A program made the position numbers and the translations under genes. Of a DNA stretch of 64,000 nucleotides, positions 1 to 11,544 are shown one piece after another. The stretch is from positions 40,438,733-40,502,732 of the forward strand of contig CM055096.1 of the NCBI GenBank assembly GCA_029204225.1, in the 5' to 3' direction. Below the pieces are notes generated by a model. It had not been told where the DNA came from. It ran no database searches and saw only the letters and a program-made list of their open reading frames with translations. The first letter of the stretch is position 1; every line of letters begins with the position of its first letter. Source of the DNA: Diphasiastrum complanatum. Lineage: Eukaryota; Streptophyta; Lycopodiopsida; Lycopodiales; Lycopodiaceae.

Positions 1-640
1 TCCATCTGAAGTAATGTCATTCTGAGGTTGGGGTAGCTATGGGTGCTACTACGTGATGAACAGTGGATGACACAAAGGAAGCTGGCACAGTAGAGGTGGA
101 AGGTGTCCTGACTGTGATGCACGTTGTCTATACCTATCAAAGGCCGAGTGTGGGCATTATTGCAGGCTGATGGGTTTCACCCATAAGCCCTGCTACTGAT
201 GGCCCGGTACCATAGGCCTACTGCCGATAGGGTCTGTTGCTGCTGCTATGGATGGCCATGAGGGCCATGCTATTGTGGCTGCCAAGAGGGTCCTGCTATT
301 GCCGATCTCTGCTGCTCGAAATAGAGCTGCATCATCCAAAACCCGCGCCTCTACACTGTGCTCCCCATCTTTGTCAGAACACTGTTGCAAGGTTGCTCGT
401 TTCAGTAACTTTAAAGCAATATGAATGTATCTGGTCTAGAAAGTGACCATTAAAGGCGGCTTGCAAATCTCAAATCAAATGAATGTCAGGAGTCTAGATT
501 TGGTATAATGAGCTGCATTAACACAGAGTCATGTGGTCTGAGTCTAGCAAGAATAGCTCTTTGTAACAGCCACCAAAAAGAAATTTCATAAGAAGAGTAC
601 TTTGAGTTTGCATATACAATCAGGAAAATACTTTTGCAAT
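1..640. other. Unassigned region, possible low-complexity coding remnant
   Basis: No gene can be assigned. On the minus strand, positions 20-345 read as Ser/Thr/Pro/Gln-rich stretches in several different frames, each soon broken by stops. This could be a decayed exon of a proline/glutamine-rich protein, perhaps the missing downstream part of the minus-strand gene at 5278-8398, but no splice sites or continuous frame support that. Positions 400-640 show nothing recognisable. Confidence 0.2.
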
Positions 641-802
641 CTAGTGATGGCATGTGCACTTCTTAAAATACATGATAACTAACTCCAAGCTCAATCTTTC
701 ACAAAGATATTTCCACAACAATGTTTTGATGTGTGCCGATGCATATAGCATAAGGACAAATAGGAACTGAATGCCATCGATGGCACTTTTCTGACTGGAA
801 GA

Positions 803-1180
803 TGTTATAAAACCGACTTGCTCATACAAGTAACCCAAGACAAGATTCCTATTGTTGTTAGACAATAGTCATACACATGACAGAGAACAACAATGATGAA
901 GAGATGTACTCCAATATGTCCCACTACATTTGAGGTAGGGCACCAGCCTACATATATACTTTCTCTAATCTATGTGTAAGCTAAAAGCATAAAGCAAATA
1001 GTAAAAGACAAAAAGCTAATTGCTACCTATATTGGGTAAACACCCCAAGATGTATTTCTAAGTAGCAAAACCAAATCCTATTCTAGTTGTAGTGCGCCCA
1101 CCTACATGCATGACTAAAAAACGACTTACTATAAATAGTAATGGTCCCTATAATAGCACGTAGGCATGGCCAAACTAACA
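803..1180 (-). repeat. 3' LTR of the non-autonomous copia-like element
   Basis: This copy is 378 bp, the same length as the copy at 3781-4158, with scattered substitutions and a few small indels. Its ends are TGTTAT and CTAACA, the usual TG...CA type. The flank at lower coordinates is outside the element. Confidence 0.85.
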
Positions 1181-3768
1181 CTGATTAACCTAGATGAAAA
1201 CATTAGGGGTACTAATGTAAACATTAACTCTGATACTCCCCCTTAATGTCTACATCTATGCATGTGTATCCTCCATGACGCCCATGTAATGAAGATCCTC
1301 AAACTTTATGTAGAATTCATGATCATCTCTATCTCAATGTCTTCATTACTCGATGTAGATCTTCCTTTGTATGATGATGTAGAATTCCTTTGAGTGTCGA
1401 TCCTGCTTCATATGACTTCCCAATGTCTTGCTTTAGTCTTCATGTCCCTTTAGTGTATATGTGTGACTACCATGAGTGCAACATATCACCTGATTCCTTG
1501 ACTTCCTTTAAATCAAAGAACTTTGACTCCCCCTGAATCAAATAATGTAGACATGATAACCTTTGCCTTAACCTTGAGAATTTTGTTTGAAGAACGACTT
1601 CCTTGGTTTCTTTGAACATCTTCCAAGCTATCACAAAAGATCTCACCAACATTCACAGCGAAAATGTAATCCTCTTTGATTACAATAACACCATCATGAC
1701 AACCAAAAGTAGGAAATAGATCTACAGTGTGTCAACATCAAATCTCATACATCAACAGCCACTTTAGAAACATGTACTTCATAAGTAGTCGGCTCCACTT
1801 GTGTCGATTCCTTGAATTGAACCCACTTCAATTCTCCTGGTACTCTCTCATAAGTTACCACTTCTGATGAACTTGATGGACTTTGGTTAAACTACTCCCC
1901 CTGGATGTACACTTCATGTTTGCATTCCAACCATTCTCTGCAAATAGACTAGAATATCATCCATGAACCAAACCAAATATGCAAGTAAAAGAGCATCTCC
2001 AATAGAAAGATAAACATATACAATACTTCCTCACACAAAGTAACTGATACTCCCCTTCAAATACTTTCTCACACAAAGTACTTGACATTATCTTTTCCAC
2101 GGAATCTCCTACATGTATCTCACACATAGAGTCACTTGCCCCAAACAACTTTCCAACTTAGAAAGCATTTCATCATGACATCTATTTATTCTGACACTTT
2201 GTCATATGCAAACTTCCCAACTGGTGTATGTCCATCTTCCCGTGTTGTTTTTACAGAACATGAACTTGGATAGATTCAAGAACATTCCTCCAACTCAAAA
2301 CAGAATTGATCTCACTTGGTACCACCACATGAACAATCAACTATGACTTGGATGGTATATAGGAATTACATGACAACCACAACAAGCAATCACTTCGATT
2401 ACTTATAAATTTGAAGTGATACTAGTTCATATAGACAAGAAAGTTTTTACAACATAACCAAGTTACTATGACTTGAATAGAAACCAAACCGATACAACAT
2501 GGAATGTCGACCACACAGCTTGCCACACCTGTAACTTGTAACAACGAACTTATCATTTGCCACCATGATAAAAACATCCTCTTGAATATCGATTTACCCC
2601 TATGGACTCATAGTCTATACTTCTCATGCAACTCTCCTTTAGAGTATGCACCTTTGTCGATTCCAACCTCGACAAAGCCTTGTCCAATCTTAGAACTTTT
2701 GAAGCTGCCCTTCCTTCAGTATGCTTGTTGGTAGCCGCTTTTTGCAGCTTCAGCGACACCATGATCACTGATTGTCTTCCCCTACCATCTACCTCTTGTG
2801 TGCGATTGCCTTGTTGTACTTTCACTTGCATACAACAACCCAAGCAAGCAATGGACAGTGCTCCTCAAGCGAGCAATTTTCTGATCAGTTTTGACAACAA
2901 ACTTGCTTCTGTGTAGCAATGACTTCCCGCCAAACTGAGTCTTCCTCAGCCTCTGTGAGTTACATCTTCCACTTTGCGACAAAACTATTCTGATTACTCT
3001 TGTGAATCCTTTCCTGTGAATCTGAAAATCTTCAGCAACTATCCATTAGCTCTGCATCTCCTGGTCCCAACTTTGTCTCCAACAACCTGCCTCCAGCGAC
3101 CAACAAAATTTTCTTCTACTGATTGCCTCTTATTGACTTAGCAATTTTGGAACCAATCAATCCTGGAACCTGATTTTTCTTGTAATTTGTATTGACTCCA
3201 AAAATTGCTTGTCTTTCGATTACTATGATCTGAACTCAGCGAACAGCAGACTTTAGCAACAGTTTCCTTGAATTTCAGCGATCTCTAGCACGTCAACAAT
3301 CTGTAATCCGAAAACAGCAATCCTTCAATGACCTGTAAACAGAATCCAGAAATAACAATGCTCCAATGATTTGCCTCCAGCTGTCCAAATCGTCAGCCTC
3401 CAACAATATGTCCTCGAGTGACCAACATCAGCTTTCAACAAACTGATTCCAGCCCTGTCTTCCAGTGATCTAACCTCTTCCAGCAATCCTACCTGACCTG
3501 TCTTCCAGCGATCTGTCCTGACCTGTCTTCCAGCAATCTGACCTCAGATCTGGAGCAAACAGATCCTCCTTGCAGCTCAACTCAGCTCCTTGTAGCAGTA
3601 GATCGTCTCACAAAGCTGCCACCGTTGTGAATGAAGATTAAAACTGAGAGCTGACTAGGGACACCACCTGCACCTACTTTTCTTCCTTGAAGATGATGGC
3701 CGAATCAATCCCTGTGAATCGATTCCGTTCGTTGGAATACCTCCTTGTTCTCTCGAATCTTGAACCAC

Positions 3769-3780
3769 GCTCTGATACCA
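3769..3780 (-). other. Primer binding site, tRNA-iMet type
   Basis: The minus strand reads TGGTATCAGAGC directly after the LTR end. This is the standard copia primer site for initiator-Met tRNA. It fixes the element's orientation. Confidence 0.9.
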
Positions 3781-4158
3781 TGTTAGAAAACCGACTTGCT
3801 CATACAAGTAACACAAGACAAGATCCCTATTGTTGTTAGACATTAGTCATACACATGAGAGAGAACAATGATGAAGAGATGTACTATGTCCCATTACATT
3901 TGAGGTAAAGTGCCAGCCTACATATATACTTTCTCTAATCTATGTGTCAGCTAAAAAGCATAAAGCTAATAGTAAAAGACAAAAAGCTAATTGCTATAAT
4001 TACTACTATATTGGGTAAACACCCAAGACGTATTTCTAAGTAGCAAAACCAAATCTATTCTAGTTGTAGTGCGCCCACCTACATGCATGACTAGAAAAAC
4101 GACTTACTATAAATAGTAATGGCCCCTATAATAGCGCACAGGCATGGGCAAACTAACA
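3781..4158 (-). repeat. 5' LTR of the non-autonomous copia-like element
   Basis: This is the second 378-bp copy, with ends TGTTAG and CTAACA. It directly abuts the primer site at 3769-3780. The high similarity to the copy at 803-1180 suggests fairly recent insertion. Confidence 0.87.
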
Positions 4159-4230
4159 CACCTAGTTTTAGTGTTTTTTATAGGTTTTTGACCAATCCAA
4201 TTGCTAATTTTAAAGGCTGAAAGGTTAAAT

Positions 4231-4857
4231 CAACCGCTGCAAAATCGTTCCGGAACGTGCGTTCCGAAACATCAACGATCTGTGACCCGGATCGCCGATT
4301 TCTTTTTTGTGAAAAAAAAAGACTAATGGCCAAAAAAAAAGTATTAAATGAACTCGGAAATCATTAATGAATGCATCAGAAGAGCAATGTATTGATAAAC
4401 AAGAAGAGGCAAAAATAGCATTGCATAGAGGCTAGAACCATATTGATCCAATTAACTATAGATAGAGATATTGCTGGCACTGTATAATGTACTCGTATTT
4501 TGTTGAACACGTTGAGTTGACTCACGTTTTTGTCACAAGCTCTGAGATGGGAGCTTATGCTTCATAATTGTTGTCGGTTTGTTGTCATTCAATACGATCT
4601 CATGTGATCTCACTTCACATTATACAGAAATAGAGATGTTTGATAAAGAATCACTTACTTGCACAAAATTGGACCACACTCCGAGCAAACCAGGTAAGTG
4701 AATTGCTCTTGAAAACCCCTTTAATCTTATACCCATATTGGCACCCAAAAAAAAACAAAACAAAAAAATTTGCGTTCCAGGAAACCCTAATGGGATTCCC
4801 GGATCGCGTTCCGGATCATGTTCCGGAACACGTTCTGGATCGGAACGTGCAACATTG
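4231..4857. mobile_element. Possible hAT-type MITE with palindrome-rich ends
   Basis: The 8-bp direct repeat GGTTAAAT lies at 4223-4230 and again at 4858-4865. An 8-bp duplication is typical of hAT transposons. The ends are loosely inverted: the left begins CAACCGCTGCAAAATCG, and the right, reverse-complemented, begins CAATGTTGCACGTTCCG. Both ends are loaded with TTCCGGAA-type motifs, including perfect 12-bp palindromes CGTTCCGGAACG (4246-4257) and TGTTCCGGAACA (4819-4830). There is no transposase. The call rests on the duplication and inverted ends only; chance or a different element type remains possible. Confidence 0.4.
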
Positions 4858-4865
4858 GGTTAAAT

Positions 4866-5277
4866 ATATCGTGAAAGTGGTTGGATGAGCATGTGAAACA
4901 TTGGATCTACAATGTCACAATCTCTTGTTCAAAAAGTCTTAATATTTTCTATTTAGGATAAAAAGTGCTCAGGAGGCAAAAGGTGCTCATGCAGCAGGCT
5001 TGATTGGACCCTAATATTCAAACCCTTTAGCCTCTTCTTTGGGGCCTTAGAAAACAAAAAATGTTTGGAATGTTGAGGTTTCAAACACATTCAAAATGTC
5101 CCAGTTATGAAGAAGCTTGAAAAAGCATCCAACAAGTTCAAAAAACCTTTCAGACAGTTTTCAATGCAACACAGACCCGAATCACATCAAAATACCTACA
5201 CAAGCTTTTATGTAAAATAGAAAAATGCCACAGAAAGAGAATATGGGTGAACAGCCTAAAAACAGTACTTAAACTAC
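4866..5277. other. Non-coding stretch downstream of exon 3
   Basis: This is AT-rich sequence between the MITE-like element and the last recognised exon of the minus-strand proline/glutamine-rich gene. No further exon with a plausible acceptor and open frame was found here. It is probably intron. Confidence 0.35.
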
Positions 5278-8200
5278 CTGTGGGGAGGGTTTCTTGGCCA
5301 TAACTTGAAGATACATCCTCTGAAAAGCTGCTTGAAACAACCAACTGTGGGTGGCTAAGAGGTTGAACACGCATTGACGTCAAATTTCGGGCAAAGCTTG
5401 AAAGAGGAACATCCTCCTTAACAACTGTTAACGTAACATCCTGCATGAAGTTTGAATTTGAGCTTGGGGCATAGCTTGAAGGAGCATCTTGGTTATAGCT
5501 CACATTGGCTTCAGCATGGTTATAGGTCAATGAAACTTCCTGTCCAGGTGGTTGTAAAGATGATTGCAGAGGATCCACTTTTGGTAGCGAATCTTGATAA
5601 GGTTGCTCCATAGCTGGAATGGCTTGAGGCTGAAATTGAGCCTGCTGAGCAGCCTCTTGAGCAGCCTTAGCTGCTGCCCATGCCCGAGCCTTTGCAGCCC
5701 AATCCTCCTCCTGACCAAGTCCAACTGCAGGACCTGATTGGATTAAATTTTGCAGTAACCAAGTATCAAAACCTTGTTGTAGATATTTAAAGAACAAAAG
5801 AATATCATTTTGCAAATCATGGCATCTTATTTCAAAACAACGCACAAATTATCAATAGCTCAGCCGAAATTCGAAAAGCATGATAACTCAGCATTCATGC
5901 TTAATAGAACAACTTCACCTATCTTCTAAAACAAGTCAATATTCAAAAAAGTAATCAGAAAATACCATGATAGCTGAACTGGTTGTTCCACCCATTGCTT
6001 GATGGCCAACCCTGTAGGATATCATAGTTGTAAGTATTCAGCTCATCACGCCCATGCAATAACGATTTATTGATAGTTAAACGCAAACCAAAAGCTAGAG
6101 CACTAACACATAGAGACGTCATCCATCTAATGTTCATGGGGCTTGAATCATGTGCATATAAACATATAAACATAGTTACCACAAGGTTCAAATTGAGTAG
6201 ATAGAATCAAAATTTCCATCAAGATTGGAAAACTATGTGAAAGATTTGAATAAAGAAAGATATTAAAGAATGCAATTCAGGTAAAAAAGGCAAGAATAAA
6301 TTTCCATAGAACGTGCCAATGACAATGGCTAGCATGCAAACTAATTTTGAAACAAAAAAAATATCTAGAATCTGAACAAAGATTCAAAACTTGCATTGAA
6401 TCACAAAAGAGTCAAAGATCTGCATCTTTATATAAAAAAAATGTAATGCGAGTTGCAACTATGCATCCTACAACTGATCCAAATATGCAAATGTAATCAC
6501 CTACAGTAATATGCATGCAAGTGGGACTCAAAAGTCTTTACTTGCAATCCCCTAGAGTATATGAATACAGGTGGGACTCAAAAGTTTGAGTGATGCATTG
6601 TTACATAATTCCTTCTAGAACACTATGATGACCAAACAGTGTAGGAAAAGTCAAAAACTTGCAACTTCTGATCAAAAACAAATTTCTTTTTGAATTACAG
6701 AGCACTTTACACATTTCACAATGAGACAAGTTCTGAGTCAAAAGAACAAAACACTTACTAAAGGGCCATGATTCTCTTATAATATTCATCAAAACCTACC
6801 ACATAAAGTCAACTTCGATTTAAAACAAATAAATGAGTAAACAGTATTTGAACTAGAGATTTTACAAAATGATAAAAGATCTAAACAATAACTTGAACTG
6901 TCCTCTTCTGCCTTAATTCAGGGTTTGAAACATAAAAGACTGTTTTGAAAAGTTGATATGCATTCTGTCAAAGGGAAAGTCACCCCCACCATCCCCCAGC
7001 ATCTTAAACTTTCTTGGTATCTCTGTGCCGCCACTTGACCTCTTCTTGAATCATTCCAAATATGGCTTAAAAGTATATAAACACCTCCAACAAATGCACC
7101 TCCTAGAATCTAGATGATCAAGCTGCCACCTTATTGTCCACCGTGTCGTCCGCACGGAATGTAGCCCAGCAATTTATTGAGCATAAAAAATAAATGTTAA
7201 TGTGGCATCCATAACGGTAATTGAGGATGAAGTAGCCTTTCCACACCCTACTTTTTTAAGCATTATTGAAATAATAAATAGAGATAGAAAAACTCCAACA
7301 TTGAGCAGCAATGGCATAAAACTGTGAGCATGAAAGCGCAATGAAGGCTCTCTGCATTCGTATTCATTAGCACAACAGTTTCATATATAAAACCCCTAAA
7401 GGACGATTTAAATTGCAAGGAACCAGCTGACTGATTCATGTCAGGTCCGGTCAAGTCATTCTCACGAGAGTACCAACGGGGTTGGGCTCAACTGGTTAGC
7501 TTGGCATCCAAAGTTTCTTTGGTCCCAGGTTCGAGCCTCCCCTTGGAAACCAAGAAGCATTCTCACGAGAGTAGGAGTACTTGCGAGAGGAAGTGAGGAA
7601 ACAAAAGCAACAGAAAAGGAGGGAGAACGGAGGAGGAGGAAAAGAAAGGGAAGGAAGAGAAGGACGAAGAAGAAGAAGAAGACAAAGATGAGGATCATCA
7701 AATGTATGAAACTAGGAAAAAAAACGTTCTTACATCATTTGCAAAAAGTTTACTTTCCTTTCCTGTGAATTATTTTCCAAGTTTTGGTCCAATCCAACCC
7801 AGCAGGGCCCCATGCTGCATCAGATTTTATTGTGATTCATTTGATTAAAAATCAAGTAAAACACTGCCAATGTGCATTTGAATTTCACAATAAACGTGTC
7901 AAATACATTCTAAATATAAGATAGCAGATAAAGCGGCTAGGCTTAGTTTCAATAAGTATACATTTATTAACAGGAATGAAACTTTCAAATCTGTAAAAGT
8001 TTCAAGGTAGCAAGATAAACGCAGATTCAAGTCAAAGACTAAAAGCCATTCCAGCGACGACCGCTCTTGCTAACAGCACCAAAACTGAAAAGAATTACCT
8101 GATTTTGCTGAGCATAAAACTGACCGTGCTGTGGAGGCTGTAAATGCTGCTGCTGATTTGGAGGCGCTGAATAGTGCTGCTGTTGGTGAGGCTGAGAATA

Positions 8201-8398
8201 AAAATCCGGCTGATGATGATACATAGGCGGCAGTGGAGGTTGTTGCGAGTACGAAGGCGGCCGATCATGAGAGTATTGCCACTGCATGGGCTGTGGAGGC
8301 GGAGGCAGATGGTACTGGTGTGGCCCTCCATACCACACCGACGGTTGTTGTTGTTGCTGCTGCTGATTGTGTGGTGCCATTTGCCCATTCCCATCCAT
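5278..8398 (-). CDS. Proline/glutamine-rich plant protein, 5' three exons (partial)
   Basis: Three exons join in frame on the minus strand. Exon 1 is 8398-8099 (100 codons, starting MDGNGQMAPHNQQQ). Exon 2 is 6011-5966 (46 nt). Exon 3 is 5733-5278 (456 nt). Donors are CAG|GTAATT, ATG|GTATTT and CAG|GTAGTT; acceptors are CTACAG and ATCAG. The alternative acceptor CCTGCAG at 5725 would also keep the frame. Exon 1 is almost entirely Q, P, H and Y. Exon 2 reads GWPSSNGWNNQFSYH. Exon 3 carries the Ala-rich segment DWAAKARAWAAAKAAQEAAQ, then a Ser-rich tail. The composition suggests a nuclear or RNA-associated scaffold, but this is inference; I do not recognise the family with certainty. The start is the first ATG in frame, following a leader with no competing frame. 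After exon 3 the frame enters intron and no later exon was found, so the gene is either truncated or continues beyond the left edge with the retrotransposon at 803-4158 inside an intron. Confidence 0.6.
7457..7573 (+). mobile_element. Short tRNA-derived SINE, copy 1, with 16-bp target-site duplication
   Basis: An 85-bp insert (7473-7557) lies between perfect 16-bp direct repeats CATTCTCACGAGAGTA at 7457-7472 and 7558-7573. The insert has an A-box-like segment (TGGGCTCAACTGG, 7483-7495) and a B-box (GGTTCGAGCCT, 7528-7538), the internal RNA polymerase III promoter of tRNA genes. It contains a 6-bp-stem hairpin CCAAAGTTTCTTTGG (7508-7522) where an anticodon arm would be. It ends with a hairpin CTTGGAAACCAAG (7542-7554) plus AAG, not a poly(A) tail. 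It sits antisense in intron 1 of the minus-strand P/Q-rich gene. A second copy with its own duplication is at 43541-43654, so this is a mobile family, not a tRNA gene. Confidence 0.85.
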
Positions 8399-8790
8399 CT
8401 CCAACTAATTTAGACCGACTATAAAGCCTTCGCAGAAGTAAGCCAGAAAAGCCGAAAACCCTAATCCGCTTTGTTTGACAAAACATGTGGTGAAAGAAGC
8501 AAAGTTGATGTCAGAAACCCCAGGGCGCAGAATATATCTGCAACCAGGCAAGCAATAACCCGAATTCGCAAGAAAGGATTATGTTGGAGGTTGACTGCTG
8601 CATTATTAGTCTTCACTTTCGGATGCGCTCGCCATGGCCATGACGAAATCGCTCTGTTATGACCTTTGTGTCCCGGTTTGTTCCAGAAGGAGACGAAGAA
8701 GAAGAAGAAGAAGAAGGGAGGAAAAAATAAATAAAGAAAGGGAGAAACGAAGGAAGAGAGGGAAGAAAGATTTGGACGTCAAAAAGTAAG
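8399..8790 (-). promoter_or_regulatory. Upstream/5' leader region of the P/Q-rich gene
   Basis: This is the region directly upstream of the minus-strand start codon. It contains pyrimidine-rich sequence when read on the minus strand, including a (GAA)n tract at 8694-8716 (TTC repeats on the coding strand). Such tracts are common in plant 5' leaders and core promoters. No clear TATA box was identified. The region is assigned by position, not by a proven start site. Confidence 0.4.
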
Positions 8791-11253
8791 TAAAAATCTA
8801 GGGCGAGGCTGGGACCTAAAAGGAGAAGAGAGAGAATAATTGGTCACATGACTAGGTTTTTTTGGTGGGGTAGCCTCTTTGGCGCTCGATAGGATTTCCA
8901 ACCACATGGTGGCCCCTGGTTTAACATACGTCCTTCTACACTGGCGCAATGATATTGATCCAAGCTCTTGTTCTGAGACCACCCAATTGAAAATGGAAGT
9001 TCCATGTTTATGTTGACACATCTTCTTTTGCTTTTTGACACAATGCTCCGTCATCAGGATGATGCAAATAAAGATTATGTTGCGTATTTTGCAAGTATCC
9101 AACTATAAATTTCTTAAAATTACTATTTAGCAACTAAAAGAAAAGTGCAAAAAACCGATTTATTTAGTTAAGAAATTTAGACATTATCTATTAGGTTATC
9201 CATTTGTCTTTCATGTTTACCTTTTTGATTTAAGATATCTAGTAGGCCTAGATGTGGTAAACATCATGCCAATGTAGATTTACTATGTTGACTACAAGGA
9301 TCTAAGCATATTGCAACTTTACATGGCACTTTTCTAGATAAACTTAGCATAAAATTAGTGGTGAAAATTTATATGTCAATATGATTAAGTAGAGAAGATA
9401 AATTTGCTTACACTATACATTTCATCAAAGATGTCTTGTACGAAGTGAGCGCTTATCAATAACTTTGAAGAGATCTCTAGAGAAATATGGAATTGATACA
9501 ATTATCAAAGCTCTACCTCATCAAAAGGATGTTCTATACTAACTAAAATACAAGTAGAAAAAGTTGTCGATGACAAGTATTGGAGGTCGACCAAGTACTA
9601 AGATTTTAAAGAATTTGATCAAAAATGGGATTTATTTCAAAGAGTGGGAAGACCTACTTCGATAACTCATTGGCCTTTAATTCCAATTTTGTCGCTACCA
9701 CTCATTTGAAATACGGGGTATTGATTTTGTTGGATCAAAGCGGCCTGCTACAACATATACTAAAAGGGAGATATATTTTAGTGGCTATGATGCTACACAA
9801 AAATCCATTTTCTCAATAAAACGATTTAACAAGCGATGGATTGGAAAAGATGGACGAATTGTCATTGTAGAAGAGATTGTTTATATTCAACGTAAGGCAA
9901 AAAAATACATTTGATCAATCATTGAAATAGGTGACCCTAAGAGAGATAATATCATAGTCATTTAAGATAGTCGAATGAAATTTCCATAAATGCTACAAGC
10001 TTGTTGGACTAGACCTTATAATGACAATGGTTCAATCCAACTGCCAAATTATAATGGAAATTCGCTTGACACTAGGATGAATGGATCCATAGTCAAGAAG
10101 TATTGTCATAGGTCATTGAATCAACTTTGTAAAAAAATCATGCAATATAAAGGGTGTTGTTTCCCAAGAGAGGTTTTAACTTAAATAATATGTTTATGTC
10201 ATATAAAATTGACGAAACAAGATAAGATTCTCTCAGACTCTAGCCAGTTTATGATGGTTTTTGACAATTTTGCTTGAATTTCTCATAAACTACTATAGTT
10301 CTAAATTTTCAATAAGTGTACCTTCTGTTAGGAAGTGATTAAGTACTGAATTATTGATTGCATGTCGAGATTATGCAAGATTTACGGTTTTAGGCTATTT
10401 TTTTAGTTAAACCCGCACTTAACTGAGTCACTTGGTAGATGACTTAGCAACAAAATGGGTTTTTCTACTCAGCTTCATTTATGAAGTTCTCTTGTAACTT
10501 TTTGTTTCTAATTGTTTGCAAATTGATCGATACTTTTGATTGTAAATAGATTAGTTTACATTCGTCAACTAAGTACAGGTGAAGCTATGTTGTTGATTAG
10601 AACTCTTCAGAATCTTTTATACACTTGTACCAAACAAATTAATACATGACGATCCTGGTGTTACACTACAGTTTGTTGTGGCCAGGGTCGATGTCTTATG
10701 TGTGTTCGGTTGTGCTTTTTGTTGTAGTCTACTAGACCTGTGATATTTTACACAGAATCAAATCAACCGAACTATTCAAAAGACGAATACATCGACCTTC
10801 TGGCTAATCTTCATCTCTGAAGTAAAGGGTACCCATTCCCGTTAATATCTACATTCGAATGTCATTTCAAACTATTTGAAGAAGCTCGAAGACCTACTGG
10901 CCATCTCCGGGTACTTCGACGATCGATTCATCCGACTACTTCAATAACCGACTCGTCCGACTACTTCAACGATCGACTCATCTGACTGATATACACATAC
11001 ATGATTGTACAGATGTCATAGTACATCAAATATTTGTAAAATACATTCATGACCAACATCTGGTTAGATTAGACTAGTCTTGTAATCATAGATTAGTTAA
11101 GCAATTATATATTCTTGTAATCACAAGTATGATGTGTATATACATATCCAGCTCGCACTCACAAAGAGAGCAGAAGATTGAGCATCAGAAGTTACGTCGC
11201 ATTTAGGCTGTAATCTTGAGTGTCGAGCCACAACTTTGACAATCACCCTACCT
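8791..11253. other. AT-rich intergenic region with decayed ORFs and a 25-bp tandem repeat
   Basis: No intact gene is seen. On the + strand 9600-10180 holds short open stretches broken by stops, which looks like a decayed coding sequence, but I could not match it to a family. Three tandem copies of a 25-bp unit (TACTTCRAYRAYCGAYTCRT then CYGAC) occupy 10912-10986. The stretch 11080-11250 has a TATA-like run (GTATATACATATCC near 11137) and may be part of an old LTR. Confidence 0.35.
10912..10986. repeat. 25-bp tandem repeat, three copies
   Basis: Three consecutive 25-bp units start with TACTTC and end with CYGAC. They differ at a few positions. No coding or regulatory role is evident. Confidence 0.75.
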
Positions 11254-11537
11254 TGTTGTTGTTATCATCGTGTGTCGTGTGTGAGAAACAAAAATAGCTC
11301 GAAAAGAAAACGAACACAAAAAAGGAGCGAACTCAAAACTCGAACGAGAAACGAACTTGAATAGAAAGTGTTTGTGCGCAGCGGAATGAGCTATATTACT
11401 CTTTCCCTGAGCATGACTACGCCTATCAGAAATGAACAGAACATTAGTGATGGAAGTCACGGTCATTCTGATTACGTAGCCAAACCTTAATAAATCACCA
11501 GAAGAAAAAATTGTCATGAACAGCTAGACAAATGATT
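11254..11537 (-). repeat. Truncated 3' LTR of copia-1
   Basis: This matches the 5' LTR from 15616 to about 15880 with several substitutions and small insertions. The part that would carry U3 and the polypurine tract is missing, consistent with an internal deletion after insertion. Confidence 0.8.
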
Positions 11538-11544
11538 TGTCGCG

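Larger units (their letters stand above)
803..4158 (-). mobile_element. Non-autonomous Ty1/copia-like LTR retrotransposon
   Basis: Two direct copies of a 378-bp sequence (803-1180 and 3781-4158) bound a 2.6-kb interior. Next to the right copy, 3769-3780 is the exact complement of the tRNA-iMet primer site (minus strand TGGTATCAGAGC), so the element reads on the minus strand. A purine tract (TAAGGGGGAGT) lies at 1235-1245, about 54 bp short of the left LTR rather than touching it. The interior has no gag, protease, integrase or RT reading frame. It contains imperfect repeats of the type TCTTCCAGCAATC around 3440-3560. It probably depends on proteins from a related copia element. The flanking 5-bp sequences (GAAGA and CACCT) do not match, so no target-site duplication is visible. 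Confidence 0.85.

Noticed and set aside
7473-7557. A functional tRNA gene
   Set aside because: The A and B boxes are present, but the acceptor and T stems do not pair properly, the anticodon arm is replaced by a 3-nt-loop hairpin, and perfect target duplications flank it.
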